Numbered from the stretch's first letter, positions 44,001 to 52,033 are shown. The stretch: DNA of 52,582 nt from Gemmatimonadota bacterium (GCA_028874905.1 JAPPGZ010000049.1:1-52582), one strand, 5' to 3'. The notes: generated from the sequence alone by a model not told the origin. Program-made: numbers and translations.

Positions 44001-44605
44001 GCACTCCCGCCTCCACCCGGCCCGCCACCCGAACCACCCTCGCGGCGCTGCCCCGTGATCTGCACGCCCGACCCCCCGTCCTCGTGCCAGAGCCAGAGCT
44101 GCGTGCCCTTGTTCGCCATCACGTACTCGCCGTCCGGCGTCCATACCGGCGACATGTAGTTGTCGCGCTCGGTGTCGGTGAGCTGGCGCGGGTCGCTTCC
44201 GTCCGAGCTAGCCACCCAGATGTTCTCCGAACCGTCGCGGTCGCTCACGAAGACGATCTCGGAGCCGTCGATCGAATAGCGCGGCTGCATGTCGTACCCC
44301 TGCCCGCTCGTGATTCGTGTCGCATCTCCGCCTGTGACCGGAATCGTGTAGAGGTCGCCCAGCAGTTCGAAGACGATCGTCTCGCCGTCCGGCGACAGAT
44401 CGAGGGAAATCCAGGTCCCCTCGTCGGTCGTGAAATCGAGGGTTCGCGTGGTGATGAGCGGAAGCGAGTTCGCGCGGACCGCGGCCCGCGCCGAACTGTC
44501 GTTCTGCTCGACCGTCTGGGCAACGGCAGGCACGGCCAGTGCCGACACCATCGCGAGCGCGGCCATGGGCGGCATGGCCCGGCCAACTGTCTGCTGAGTC
44601 TTCAT
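41003..44605 (-). CDS. Exported TolB/PD40 propeller-amidohydrolase protein, paralogue 3
   Basis: A 1200-residue paralogue of the two plus-strand genes, on the opposite strand. Perfect AGGAGGT site 5 nt before ATG 44605. Signal peptide to AVPAVAQ, propeller about 45-690 with SPDG blades and a Gly-rich insert (GGSGGGPGGGGS, near residue 190). An acidic low-complexity linker (about 715-790, Glu/Ala/Asp) precedes the amidohydrolase domain (about 790-1180): VVALTNARLITMRGDE, GKTIYPGLVDIHAHTW, KQYLAGDR, GLEHSLP, GLGSHGEVQGLGTHWELW. Where paralogues 1-2 have THAIDG it reads TLAQDG, losing one histidine. It lies downstream of an S9 peptidase and orphan plug gene, 22 nt after the latter. Confidence 0.85.
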   Translation of the reverse strand: MKTQQTVGRAMPPMAALAMVSALAVPAVAQTVEQNDSSARAAVRANSLPLITTRTLDFTTDEGTWISLDLSPDGETIVFELLGDLYTIPVTGGDATRITSGQGYDMQPRYSIDGSEIVFVSDRDGSENIWVASSDGSDPRQLTDTERDNYMSPVWTPDGEYVMANKGTQLWLWHEDGGSGVQITGQRREGGSGGGPGGGGSAPSHIGAAFGPDPRYAWVNVRGNLGGGFPVGGTDAGGPGAGASDPYNLDPDPPGHFGAAEQSSARQVGAFQIGMLDRETGRVMVRTHEHEGAFRPMPSPDGRWLVYATRYDAREALKLRDLATGEETWLVMDVQRDESQGGGMRDRDVYPGGAWTPDSRALITFYGGKIMRVEVPSGEASEVPFTAHIQQEMGPLVKFDYPINDSVLTISQIRGARPSPDGTRLVFSALDRLWTASLPDPAGTQTEGYPVIRDARRLTTSTDVEHGAAWSPDGRHIAYVTWNDSAGGDIWRIRADGDGEPEKLTPTSAFFDRIAYNGDGSRIVAVRGSKMHRMRTLEDFGRHSPAAELEYVWLPAEGGEPDRIMWVGLGATQEGRNAPHPGPDPDRVYVWAGQDGLLSVRYDGTDIRTIVKVTAPARPGPGSRPAPDEVVLSPDGRRAVVRANRNVFTITVPPTGGEVPTVSVAARSSVPTRRLTKVGGDFVGWTTDGSAAYYSIGRSFFLHDIALSDSLVADSVAAARAEAREEAESPENEANASEEEAADAADAPGEEATDSTGAPDEEGGPVYEAARFDVEITVRKDLPRGVVALTNARLITMRGDEVIPRGDIVVRDNRIVAVGAAGSVEIPDGADVRDMSGKTIYPGLVDIHAHTWVSWGVHRGQVSQFLAQLAYGVTTQRDPQTSSEDAVAYFDLMETGAFIGPRLYSTGPGVFSADQISSLDEARDVLRRYSDHYNTKTIKQYLAGDRKIRQWVIMAAREQGLTPTTEGGSNFTMNLTLAQDGYAGLEHSLPISPFYRDVVRLGAFSGMVYTPTLVVAYGGPSGRQYYLTRTNLDEVERLQFFTPRDELDKWKTTTWYRDDQYPHFQQAEQIVKWMEAGGQAGLGSHGEVQGLGTHWELWMMASGGMDNHDALRMATLMSADAIGLASDIGSIEPGKIADLQVLASNPLDDLENTIDIDYVMKNGRLYEAATLTEVWPRQRPLPTQWWWRVEPPDVREERGR

Positions 44606-44627
44606 GGTTACCTCCTTCGGACCGCGC

Positions 44628-45746
44628 CTATCGCCGCGTCCAGATCACGATCAGCCCGCACGATGCCCCGGTCCCCGCGTACTGCATCGGCACCCCCGTG
44701 GACGACGGATAGACCTCCACGCCCGCCACGGCCTGTGGATCGATAAGATGGTCAAGCCCCGCCGGCGCCTCGCCTCCCCCGACCACGATTACGCCGTCCA
44801 GCACGACCCGCGGGAAGCACGACTCCGTCCGCCCCCCACGCAGGATCACGTACTTCTCCAGCGGATTCCCGCCGTCGGCGAGCAAGCCCGCGCCCGGGAT
44901 TCTCGTGAACAGATCGGTCATTTCACCGGGCGCGCGGTTCTCGATCTCTTCGCGATCGATGAACTCGCCGAAACCGTCGGCCTCGCGGCTGTAGAAGCCC
45001 ACATTCTGCAGCACGATCTCGCGCCTCTCGACGGTGACCTCGATCGGGTCCAGCTCGACCGGATCCGCCGACAGCGAAAGTCGCACGCTGGTCACGCGCC
45101 CTGGCAGGACCTCGATCGTCTCGTTTCGGGTCGCGTACCCGAACTGGGTGAACTCGACGATGTTGAACCCCGGCGTGAGTTCGTCCAGGGCAAAGCGGCC
45201 CCGGGTGTCGGTGCGGGTCTCCTGCTGCCCGGTGCGGACCCGCACAACCACCCCGCTGACCGGCGCTCGGCCCGTGCCGTCACTCACCACCCCGACGATC
45301 CCGGTCATGAGTCCGTCCTCGCCTTCGACCACAGGCTCCATAACGGTTTCGAATGCGCCGGACCTCATGATGGTGAAGTCACCCACGGCGGGATGGTAGT
45401 TCGGGTGGGAAAGCTCAAGCTGATATGCGCCAACAGGAATCCGGTACAGCGTGAATCGGCCCGCGTGGTCGGTCTCGACCATGTAGCCCATGCCGCTGAG
45501 CCGCGCGATCACGCCCGAGATGGGCCGACTCGTAACAGCATCCAGGACAGTGCCGGAGATGGTGACCTGGTTGCCCTCGGGGAGGCGTTCCTGGGCCTCG
45601 GCCCCGGGATGCGAAACAAGGACAGTGAACGCAGCCGACAGGAGCAAGGCGCCACGCAGCCCCGTGCGGCCGCGACCCGGGCGGCCCGGCCACCGGACGC
45701 GGGCGAACGCGCAACCGCTCCTCCCGCCCCTCACGTCTTGCGTCAT
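44628..45746 (-). CDS. Carboxypeptidase-regulatory plus TonB-plug-like protein without a barrel (second example)
   Basis: A 372-residue exported protein. A basic N-terminus and signal peptide (ALLLSAAFTVLVS to GAEAQ) are followed by two carboxypeptidase-regulatory-like domains (about 55-130: PISGVIARLSGMGYMVETD; about 140-225: VSGVVVRVRTGQQETRTDT, RGRFALDELTPGF). Next come LDPIEVTVERREIVLQ and a plug-like domain (about 260-365: LFTRIPGAGLLADGGNP, LRGGRTESCFPRVVLDGV, VAGVEVYPSSTGVPMQY). It ends at CGLIVIWTRR where a TonB receptor barrel would start. The ATG overlaps the stop of the upstream S9 peptidase (ATGA). Same layout as 18880-19686. Possibly a surface partner that holds peptidase products (inference). 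Confidence 0.65.
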   Translation of the reverse strand: MTQDVRGGRSGCAFARVRWPGRPGRGRTGLRGALLLSAAFTVLVSHPGAEAQERLPEGNQVTISGTVLDAVTSRPISGVIARLSGMGYMVETDHAGRFTLYRIPVGAYQLELSHPNYHPAVGDFTIMRSGAFETVMEPVVEGEDGLMTGIVGVVSDGTGRAPVSGVVVRVRTGQQETRTDTRGRFALDELTPGFNIVEFTQFGYATRNETIEVLPGRVTSVRLSLSADPVELDPIEVTVERREIVLQNVGFYSREADGFGEFIDREEIENRAPGEMTDLFTRIPGAGLLADGGNPLEKYVILRGGRTESCFPRVVLDGVIVVGGGEAPAGLDHLIDPQAVAGVEVYPSSTGVPMQYAGTGASCGLIVIWTRR

Positions 45747-47893
45747 GTCACCGGCTGCTGCCCCCGCGAGTACTTCCGGAACCAGTCCATGCGGTACATC
45801 CACGTCCGGATCGTGTTCGTCGGCCGGTAGAAGTACGCGTGCCACTCGTCCTGCAGACGGACCATCGCGGTGGGCACCTTGAGCATCTGGAGCGCCTGAT
45901 AGTACTCCTCGGTCTGGCCCATCGGGGTCCGCAGGTCACCCTCGCCGGTGATCAGCAGCGTCGGCGTGGTCACGTTGCCGACGTACATGAGCGGTGAGCG
46001 GCGCAGATGCTCGCTCGGATCCTCCCAGGGCAGGTTCTCGAAGTTGTTGTACCAGCCGAGACCGTCGGTCGTGCCCACGAAGGAGAACCAGTTCGTGACC
46101 GGGCACTCCGACGAGGCCGCGGCGAACCGGTCGGTGTGGCCGACGACCCACGCCGTGAGCACGCCCCCGCCGCTGCAGCCGTAGACGAACATGTTCTGCT
46201 CGTCGATGTACCCGCGCTCCAGCACCACGTCTACGCCCGCCATCAGGTCGTCGTAGTCCATGCCGGGGTACGCGTTCTCGATCTCGTTGCCGAAGGCACT
46301 CCCGTAACCGGAGCTCCCGCGCGGGTTGGTGTAGAGCACGACGTACCCGCTCGCCGCCTCGAGCTGCCATTCGTACCACATGTACGGTGTGCCGAAGCCG
46401 TAGCGGCCGTGCGGACCCCCGTGGATCGCGAGCATCAGCGGGTACTTCTTCGCGGGATCGAAGCCCGGCGGCTTCACGATCCAGCCCTGGATCTCCAGGC
46501 CGTCCGAAGACTCGTACCAGACATCCTCCACCTCACCCAGCTCAACGCCCGCCAGGATGTCGCCGTTCACGTCGGTGATCTTGCTGATCTCGCCGCCCGC
46601 GGCCACGTCGAAGACGACGACATCGCCCGGCTCGTGCGCGCTGGAAAGCACCCCCGCGGCCATGCCGCCCGCCGCCATCGAATAGACGGTCAGGTAGTGC
46701 TCGCCCTCGGTGATCTGCCGCACAGGCCTGCCGAATTGCGCAAAATACATATTTTCTGCACCGCCGTCCGGCGCATTGTAGTACACGCCGCTACCATCCG
46801 CCGCCCACCGCAGCCCGGAGGGATCGCGGTCGTGCTCCGTCGCGATCTCGCGCACGCCGCTCCCGTCCACGTTCATGACGTAGATGTTGTCGGCGTAGTA
46901 GGCGTCGTCGGTCTCGTCGTGGCCCAGATACGCGATCAGCCGGCCGTCGGGCGACGGCACCGGCGAGTGGTCCGCCCCCGCCCGCGTGGTCAGCTGGCGA
47001 ATGGCCCCCGACGACACCGAAACGGCATAGATCTCGGATTCGCGGAAACGGTAGTCGGCGTCATCCTCGCGCAGCGCCGAGAAGAGAATCTCCGAGCCGT
47101 CCGCCGACCACACCGGCGCGCCGTGATTCCAGTCGCCGTCGGTCAGCTGCCGCGGCGTACCGCCCGTGGCCGGAAGCACGAAAACGTGCCGATATCCGCC
47201 GTCCGTGTATCCCACGTAGTCGCGCCGGTAGTTCGGCCGCGTCACGACCTTCGGCTCCACCGTCCACTCCGCACCCTCGGGCCGCCCCGGAATCGTCACC
47301 GTCCATTCGGGCTCGGAGGGCACCATCATCGAAAAGGCCAGCGTCTCTCCGTCCGGCGACCAGGTAAGGCCGCCCGGAGCCTGCGTCAGGTGGCTCACCT
47401 GCGTCTCGGCCCCCTCCGCGTCCATCCAGCGCACGAAAATCTGTGGGGTGCCGTCGTCATCCGCCCGCACGAACGCGATCCGCCCACCGTCGGAAGACCA
47501 GACCGCCCCGCCGCCGTCGGTCAGCTGCCGGGGCCGCGTGCCGTCCGCACCCACGATGTGCAGTTCCGATACCCACCGGTCCTTCATCTTGTCGATGTGC
47601 CTGCGCTCGTAGAGCACCTGGCCGCCGTCGGGCGAAATCTGCGGCCCCATCCCGCCCGCGAGCAGGAATGGACGAACGTCCTCCCACTCGAAGTAGAGCT
47701 CCGGAGTCAGGCGACCGGTTTGCTCCTGAGCAGCGGCGGGTTGGGGGGATGAGAGGGCGAAGATGGCCGCGAGGGTCAAGATCGCGGCGATCGGCCGGGC
47801 GAAGTGTGGTGTGCGGGGGAGCCTGCGGTAGGGGTGGAGGTGCGGGCGCGGGGCGAGGCCGGCGCGTGGGCGCGAGGTGGGGCGCGGGTCCAT
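45743..47893 (-). CDS. Exported S9 family serine peptidase (second example)
   Basis: A 716-residue secreted prolyl oligopeptidase/acylaminoacyl peptidase-like enzyme. ATG 47893 has AGGAG about 9 nt upstream; an earlier ATG at 47911 has no ribosome site. A long N-terminus and hydrophobic core end in PAAAQE. The propeller (about 70-460) has blades with SPDG and ADGS turns. The hydrolase domain (about 465-716) has the nucleophile in MFVYGCSGGGVLTAWV, Asp in LLITGEGDLRTPMG and His in LQDEWHAYF. The GCSGGG loop differs from the GGSYGG of the first S9 gene, so the two are distinct subfamilies. First gene of a four-gene minus-strand operon with the orphan plug, amidohydrolase and 40470. Confidence 0.9.
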   Translation of the reverse strand: MDPRPTSRPRAGLAPRPHLHPYRRLPRTPHFARPIAAILTLAAIFALSSPQPAAAQEQTGRLTPELYFEWEDVRPFLLAGGMGPQISPDGGQVLYERRHIDKMKDRWVSELHIVGADGTRPRQLTDGGGAVWSSDGGRIAFVRADDDGTPQIFVRWMDAEGAETQVSHLTQAPGGLTWSPDGETLAFSMMVPSEPEWTVTIPGRPEGAEWTVEPKVVTRPNYRRDYVGYTDGGYRHVFVLPATGGTPRQLTDGDWNHGAPVWSADGSEILFSALREDDADYRFRESEIYAVSVSSGAIRQLTTRAGADHSPVPSPDGRLIAYLGHDETDDAYYADNIYVMNVDGSGVREIATEHDRDPSGLRWAADGSGVYYNAPDGGAENMYFAQFGRPVRQITEGEHYLTVYSMAAGGMAAGVLSSAHEPGDVVVFDVAAGGEISKITDVNGDILAGVELGEVEDVWYESSDGLEIQGWIVKPPGFDPAKKYPLMLAIHGGPHGRYGFGTPYMWYEWQLEAASGYVVLYTNPRGSSGYGSAFGNEIENAYPGMDYDDLMAGVDVVLERGYIDEQNMFVYGCSGGGVLTAWVVGHTDRFAAASSECPVTNWFSFVGTTDGLGWYNNFENLPWEDPSEHLRRSPLMYVGNVTTPTLLITGEGDLRTPMGQTEEYYQALQMLKVPTAMVRLQDEWHAYFYRPTNTIRTWMYRMDWFRKYSRGQQPVT

Positions 47894-48093
47894 CGTGGTG
47901 CACTCCTGCATCGGGTGGTCGCTGGAGCATCAGGTTGGGGCGCCGGCGGGTGGCGGGCAAGGTCGTTCCACGTGATGCAAGCGGCGCTCGCTCCAGTTGA
48001 CCTTTGCGGGCGCGGCGATCCAGATTGCCCGCTTCTCCGAACCGTCGACGTGCAACAACATCACCTCCGACCGGAAAGGCCGGCGCCAGCAAC

Positions 48094-49314
48094 GTGAACA
48101 CCCGCGCCATTCTCATCGGGCTCGCTCTCGGGCTGGGGCTCGGGATCGCCGCCTCCGCGACCGGATCTCCGACGCTGCTGTGGATGGCCGAGGCCGCGGA
48201 ACCGCTGGGCCAAGTCTTCCTGCGCGCCATTCAGATGGTCGTGATCCCCCTGGTGGCGGCCGTCGTCTTCGTGGGTGTGGGCCGGATCGCCAACCTGCGC
48301 GAGCTGGGGCGGCTGGGGGGCCTGGCGGTCGGGTTCTTCTGGGTGACGACGCTGCCCGCGATCCTGATCGGGATGGGCATCATGAGCTTTGCGCTCAACT
48401 TCACGGCCCCGGTGCCGCCGCCCACGACCGGAGCGGAACTGGAAACCGCGGCGCCGGGGGTAGTCGACTTCCTGGTCAACCTCGTGCCCCGGAACCCGGT
48501 CGAGGTCGCCGCCGACGGCGCGCTTCTCCCGCTGCTGATCTTCGTGGTCCTTCTTGGCGCGGCCACGACCACCCTGCCGGAGGAGAAGCAGCAGACCCTC
48601 ACGTCGTTCGTGGAGACGCTCGGAGACGCCCTCATCAAGCTCATGACCTGGATACTCTGGACGGCGCCCGTGGGCGTTTTCGGTCTCGCGGCGCCGGTGA
48701 TCGCGCAGACCGGCTTGGCGATGCTGCAGAACCTCGCCGTCTTCATCGTCGCCGTGGTGGTGGGCCTCTTCATCCTGAAAGGCTTTGTGCTGCTGCCGCT
48801 GGTTCGGATCCTGGGCGGGGTGGGACCGGCGCGGTTCATACGGGGAACCGTGGGCTCGTACACCGTGGGCTTCACCACAACGACGTCGGTGGGCACGCTG
48901 CCGATGATGCTGCAGGAGGCGGAGAAGCTCGGCCTGTCGAAGCGCACCTTCACGCTGGTCCTGCCGCTGGCCGCGTCGATCAACCGTCCGGGCAGCGCAC
49001 TGTTTCAGGCCTGCTCGCTGGTCTTCCTCGCCGCCATGTACGGTGTGCCGCTCGACGCCGGGCTCATCGCAGCGGCGGTGCTGGCGATCTTCCTGGCCTC
49101 GATGACGGTCGCACCGGTGCCCAGCGCCAGCATCGTGTCGCTGGTGCCCGCGCTGAACGTGGTGGGCGTGCCCATCGCCGGGCTCGGGATTCTGCTCGGG
49201 ATCGATCGCGTGCCGGACGTGTTCCGTTCCGCGGCCAACGTGATCGGCCACATGGCTGCGTCGACGACGGTGGAGGGGATGACGCGGCGGGGGGGTGGGG
49301 GCGAGGGGGACTGA
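48094..49314 (+). CDS. DAACS-family sodium/proton:dicarboxylate (glutamate-like) symporter
   Basis: A 406-residue inner-membrane transporter for dicarboxylates or amino acids driven by sodium or protons. Eight transmembrane helices and two re-entrant hairpins are visible: FLRAIQMVVIPLVAAVVFVG in TM2-3, SYTVGFTTTTSVGTLPMML as hairpin 1 (Ser/Thr-rich), LAASINRPGSALFQ in TM7 (SIN, the cation-site region) and ASMTVAPVPSASIVSL as hairpin 2. The GTG start at 48094 gives the family N-terminus; no strong ribosome site is seen. It is divergent from the S9 peptidase, 200 nt away, and fits uptake of amino acids released by the neighbouring exported peptidases (inference). Confidence 0.88.
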   Translation: MNTRAILIGLALGLGLGIAASATGSPTLLWMAEAAEPLGQVFLRAIQMVVIPLVAAVVFVGVGRIANLRELGRLGGLAVGFFWVTTLPAILIGMGIMSFALNFTAPVPPPTTGAELETAAPGVVDFLVNLVPRNPVEVAADGALLPLLIFVVLLGAATTTLPEEKQQTLTSFVETLGDALIKLMTWILWTAPVGVFGLAAPVIAQTGLAMLQNLAVFIVAVVVGLFILKGFVLLPLVRILGGVGPARFIRGTVGSYTVGFTTTTSVGTLPMMLQEAEKLGLSKRTFTLVLPLAASINRPGSALFQACSLVFLAAMYGVPLDAGLIAAAVLAIFLASMTVAPVPSASIVSLVPALNVVGVPIAGLGILLGIDRVPDVFRSAANVIGHMAASTTVEGMTRRGGGGEGD

Positions 49315-49327
49315 GGCCAGGCCGCCA

Positions 49328-49549
49328 CTACTCGAGCCGGCGTGCCCGCGCGAGGTTGCCCATGGACACGCCGGCATCACCCCGTTCGATCTTGTGCAGC
49401 GTGGTGCGACTGATCAGCGCGCGCTCGGCCATCGTCGATGTGCGGATGCGGCGGCGAAGCCGGGCGTCCCGGATGTCGCTGCCGAGTTTCTTGAGGATGC
49501 GCCGGACCGGAAGCGGCAGGGTACCACGGCGTGCCAACTTCGCTCTCAT
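49328..49549 (-). CDS. Truncated XRE/HipB-type helix-turn-helix regulator
   Basis: A 73-residue protein. Most of it matches a family of HipB-like antitoxin regulators of about 100 residues (VRRILKKLGSDIRDARLRR, TMAERALISRTTLHKIERGD). It changes course at GVSMGN, where family members continue with a conserved helix and about 25-35 further residues, and stops six codons later beside the symporter stop. No HipA-like kinase partner is present. It may still bind DNA, but it looks like the remnant of a toxin-antitoxin or repressor gene. Confidence 0.65.
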   Translation of the reverse strand: MRAKLARRGTLPLPVRRILKKLGSDIRDARLRRRIRTSTMAERALISRTTLHKIERGDAGVSMGNLARARRLE

Positions 49550-49623
49550 CCTGCCCGTGTACCCCAGGTGGGCGCCTTGCCGGGCCTTCGCCGATCACGG
49601 TAATCTCATGCACATGACATGGG

Positions 49624-49635
49624 ATATCGCGATAT
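49624..49635. promoter_or_regulatory. Perfect 12-bp palindrome ATATCGCGATAT with overlapping TATAAT
   Basis: Perfectly self-complementary site 75 nt upstream of the truncated HipB-like gene and 115 nt upstream of the GPP34-P450 gene. It overlaps a TATAAT sequence (49633-49638) that could be a -10 element for the plus strand, although no proper -35 sits at 17 nt. It is a good candidate for an autoregulatory operator of an XRE regulator, and may influence both divergent genes. Confidence 0.45.
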
Positions 49636-49749
49636 AATTGCTCTTGATGATGTTTCGTAACGACACGGGCATGCATCTGATGCAGCACGCCGTGTCGCCT
49701 TCTGCCGACGCTCCGCTCGGACGCTAACGACGACCCTGGACCAACCGCC

Positions 49750-51948
49750 ATGCTGAGGTTCGCGGAGGAAATCCTCGTTCTCGTCCTCGACGAGGCGCGC
49801 GGAGAGCTGGCCCCCGCCCTGCCCGAGCGCTCCTTCCACCTGGCACTCGCCGGAGCCGTACTGATGGACCTCGCGCTCGAGGACCGAATCGACACGGATC
49901 CGGAGCGGCTGATGCTCGTGGACTCCACGCCCGTCCGTGACGACATACTGGACCCGACGCTCGCAGAGATTGCCGGTGCCGGCGAAACGCATGACACCGG
50001 CTACTGGCTCGAACGGACGGCACGGCGGGGACGCCGGATCCGCAAGGCCGCCCTGGCTCGCCTGACCGAACGCGGCGTCCTCAGGTCCGAGGCGCATGGG
50101 GTACTGTCGCTGACTCCCTCCGTGTCGCGTTCCCGGCGCTACCCCGTCTCGGACGGCCAGCCGGTCGAGGAAGCCAGGTTGCGGATCATGCGGATCCTGT
50201 TCAGCGACGATGTTCCCGACCCGCGCGACGTCGCGATCATCGCCCTCGCGAACGCCTGTGGCGTATTCCGCAGCATTCTTTCGTCCGAGGAGCGGGCGCA
50301 GGTCCGGGACCGCATCGATCTGCTGAAGAACCTCGACCTGATCGGCCGGACGATGAGCCTCGCGATCGAGGGCCTGGACGCGCCCGATGAACCGGCGCCG
50401 GAGCCCCACCGACCGAAGGAGATCCCGGTGGTGCCGGGGCTTCCCGTGCTGGGCAACGGCCTGGCCATGCGGAAGGGACTGGTGACCTTCCTCGCCCGCC
50501 AGTACCGCGAACTAGGCCCGATCTTCAGGATACGCGCTCCCGGGCGCCGGTTCGTGTGCATCGCGGGGCCGGAGGCGGCCAATTTCCTCACCTCGCACGG
50601 AAAGACCGTGTTCCGGTCGCTCGAGCCGATGGCCAGCTTCCACAACCAGATGGGTTCGTCGCGTTCGATTCTGACCATGGACGGGATCGATCACGTGACG
50701 ACCCGGAAGGCCCAGGCCAGGGGATACGCGGTACGGATCATGCGGGACCGGTCGCAGGCGGTCGTCGACATCACCCGCGACGAGATCGCCAAGTGGCCGG
50801 TGGAGGAGCCCTTCGAGGCGATGCCTGCATTCCAGCACGTGATCGCCGAGCAGATGGGCCACATGATGGCGGGCTATTCGCCAGAGGGCTACACGCGAGA
50901 TCTGTCCACGCTCCTCGGCGGACTGCTCCTAAGCGCCGCGACGGTTCCACACGTCATGAAACTCGCGCGATTCCGCCGTGCGCGCGAGCGGGCCCGCGAG
51001 CTGGCCCGCGCGGTCCTCGTACACAAGCGCAAGGTGGGTCCGCGCAGAACGACGCCGGACTTCATCGACCTGATGCTCGAGCTGCGCGAGGCCGATCCCC
51101 AGCTTCTTCCCGAGACGAACCTGCCCCTGACGGTGCTCGCGCCCTACATGGTCGGGCTGGACACCACGGCGAGCACGTGTTCCTTCATGATCTACAACGT
51201 GCTGAAGCGCCCGCGGATCATGGAGCGCATGACCGCCGAGGCGGACGCCATGTTCGACCGGGGCCGCGTGAGCGCCGAGGGCCTTCAGCGGCTCGATGTC
51301 TCGCGCCGCGTGGCGATGGAGACCCTGCGGCTTCATCCGGTCTCGCCCGCCGTGCTGCGGACGACCGCCAACTCGTTCGAGTTCGCGGGTCATCGGGTTC
51401 CCGCGGGCACCCAGGTCATGATCGGTACGGCGGTCGGTCACACGCTGGAAGAGTACTTCCCCGACCCGGAGCGCTTCGATATCGACCGCTACACGCCGGC
51501 TCGCGGCGAACACCGGCAGCGCGGCGCCTACGCACCCTTCGGGGCCGGCAACCACCGGTGCCTCGGCAGCGGATCTCCGGTGGTCAGAATCCCGGCAGGA
51601 AATCGGCTAACTACTTACAGGGCTGCACGATCTGCGTTTCCTGCCGTTGGACTGGACACCACTGGACTGTGCCGCGAAAGCGGGAAAAACGGCCATGAAT
51701 GGCGGGACTTCTTAGGGCCTGGAGCCGCCACTCCGCCGAGGGTCTCGGAAGCCCGCCTCGCCCTCGTCTCCCAAGGCCAAGGGCACGTCGTCTTCGTCGG
51801 CTTTCCGCACTTCACTCAGTCCCACCGGCTAGGGTCTTGTGTGAGTGGCTCAAGGGCTGACGGAGCCCCGTGGACCCGGCTGATCGGCTTTTCGATTACC
51901 AAGGCAGCCAACTGCATCACGGTAACGCTCGGCGCGTTCAGCGGATAG
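49750..51948 (+). CDS. GPP34 (GOLPH3-like) domain fused to cytochrome P450, C-terminus disrupted
   Basis: Residues 1-205 form a GPP34/GOLPH3-Vps74-like domain (MLRFAEEILVLVLDEARGEL, LAGAVLMDLALEDRID, DPRDVAIIALANACGVFRS), a fold that binds acidic phosphoinositide headgroups in eukaryotes. From about 215 a cytochrome P450 follows: start VPGLPVLGNG, I-helix YMVGLDTTAST, K-helix METLRLHP (ExxR), PERF-type DPERFDIDRYTP, heme loop APFGAGNHRCLGSG with Cys604 as the thiolate ligand. Right after this the sequence stops resembling P450; the L-helix and last sheet (30-50 residues) are replaced by about 125 unrelated residues. The substrate is unknown, and the enzyme may be inactive if the tail is not its native one. 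Confidence 0.82.
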   Translation: MLRFAEEILVLVLDEARGELAPALPERSFHLALAGAVLMDLALEDRIDTDPERLMLVDSTPVRDDILDPTLAEIAGAGETHDTGYWLERTARRGRRIRKAALARLTERGVLRSEAHGVLSLTPSVSRSRRYPVSDGQPVEEARLRIMRILFSDDVPDPRDVAIIALANACGVFRSILSSEERAQVRDRIDLLKNLDLIGRTMSLAIEGLDAPDEPAPEPHRPKEIPVVPGLPVLGNGLAMRKGLVTFLARQYRELGPIFRIRAPGRRFVCIAGPEAANFLTSHGKTVFRSLEPMASFHNQMGSSRSILTMDGIDHVTTRKAQARGYAVRIMRDRSQAVVDITRDEIAKWPVEEPFEAMPAFQHVIAEQMGHMMAGYSPEGYTRDLSTLLGGLLLSAATVPHVMKLARFRRARERARELARAVLVHKRKVGPRRTTPDFIDLMLELREADPQLLPETNLPLTVLAPYMVGLDTTASTCSFMIYNVLKRPRIMERMTAEADAMFDRGRVSAEGLQRLDVSRRVAMETLRLHPVSPAVLRTTANSFEFAGHRVPAGTQVMIGTAVGHTLEEYFPDPERFDIDRYTPARGEHRQRGAYAPFGAGNHRCLGSGSPVVRIPAGNRLTTYRAARSAFPAVGLDTTGLCRESGKNGHEWRDFLGPGAATPPRVSEARLALVSQGQGHVVFVGFPHFTQSHRLGSCVSGSRADGAPWTRLIGFSITKAANCITVTLGAFSG

Positions 51949-52033
51949 CATTCGATGTATGGCAGGAGTCCCTCGATGAACAGATTGTGGCACCGTCTGC
52001 GTCGCGACAACGTCCGCGCTGCGCCGCGTCCTG
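51573..52033. other. Accessory junction region after the P450 heme loop
   Basis: From about 51573 the P450 homology ends and base use becomes more mixed. The P450 frame runs on to 51948 only by chance, and no transposase, integrase or tRNA is visible. At 51964 AGGAG precedes an ATG (51976) whose first 15 codons could belong to the next gene in another frame. This looks like a deletion or insertion boundary. Confidence 0.4.
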
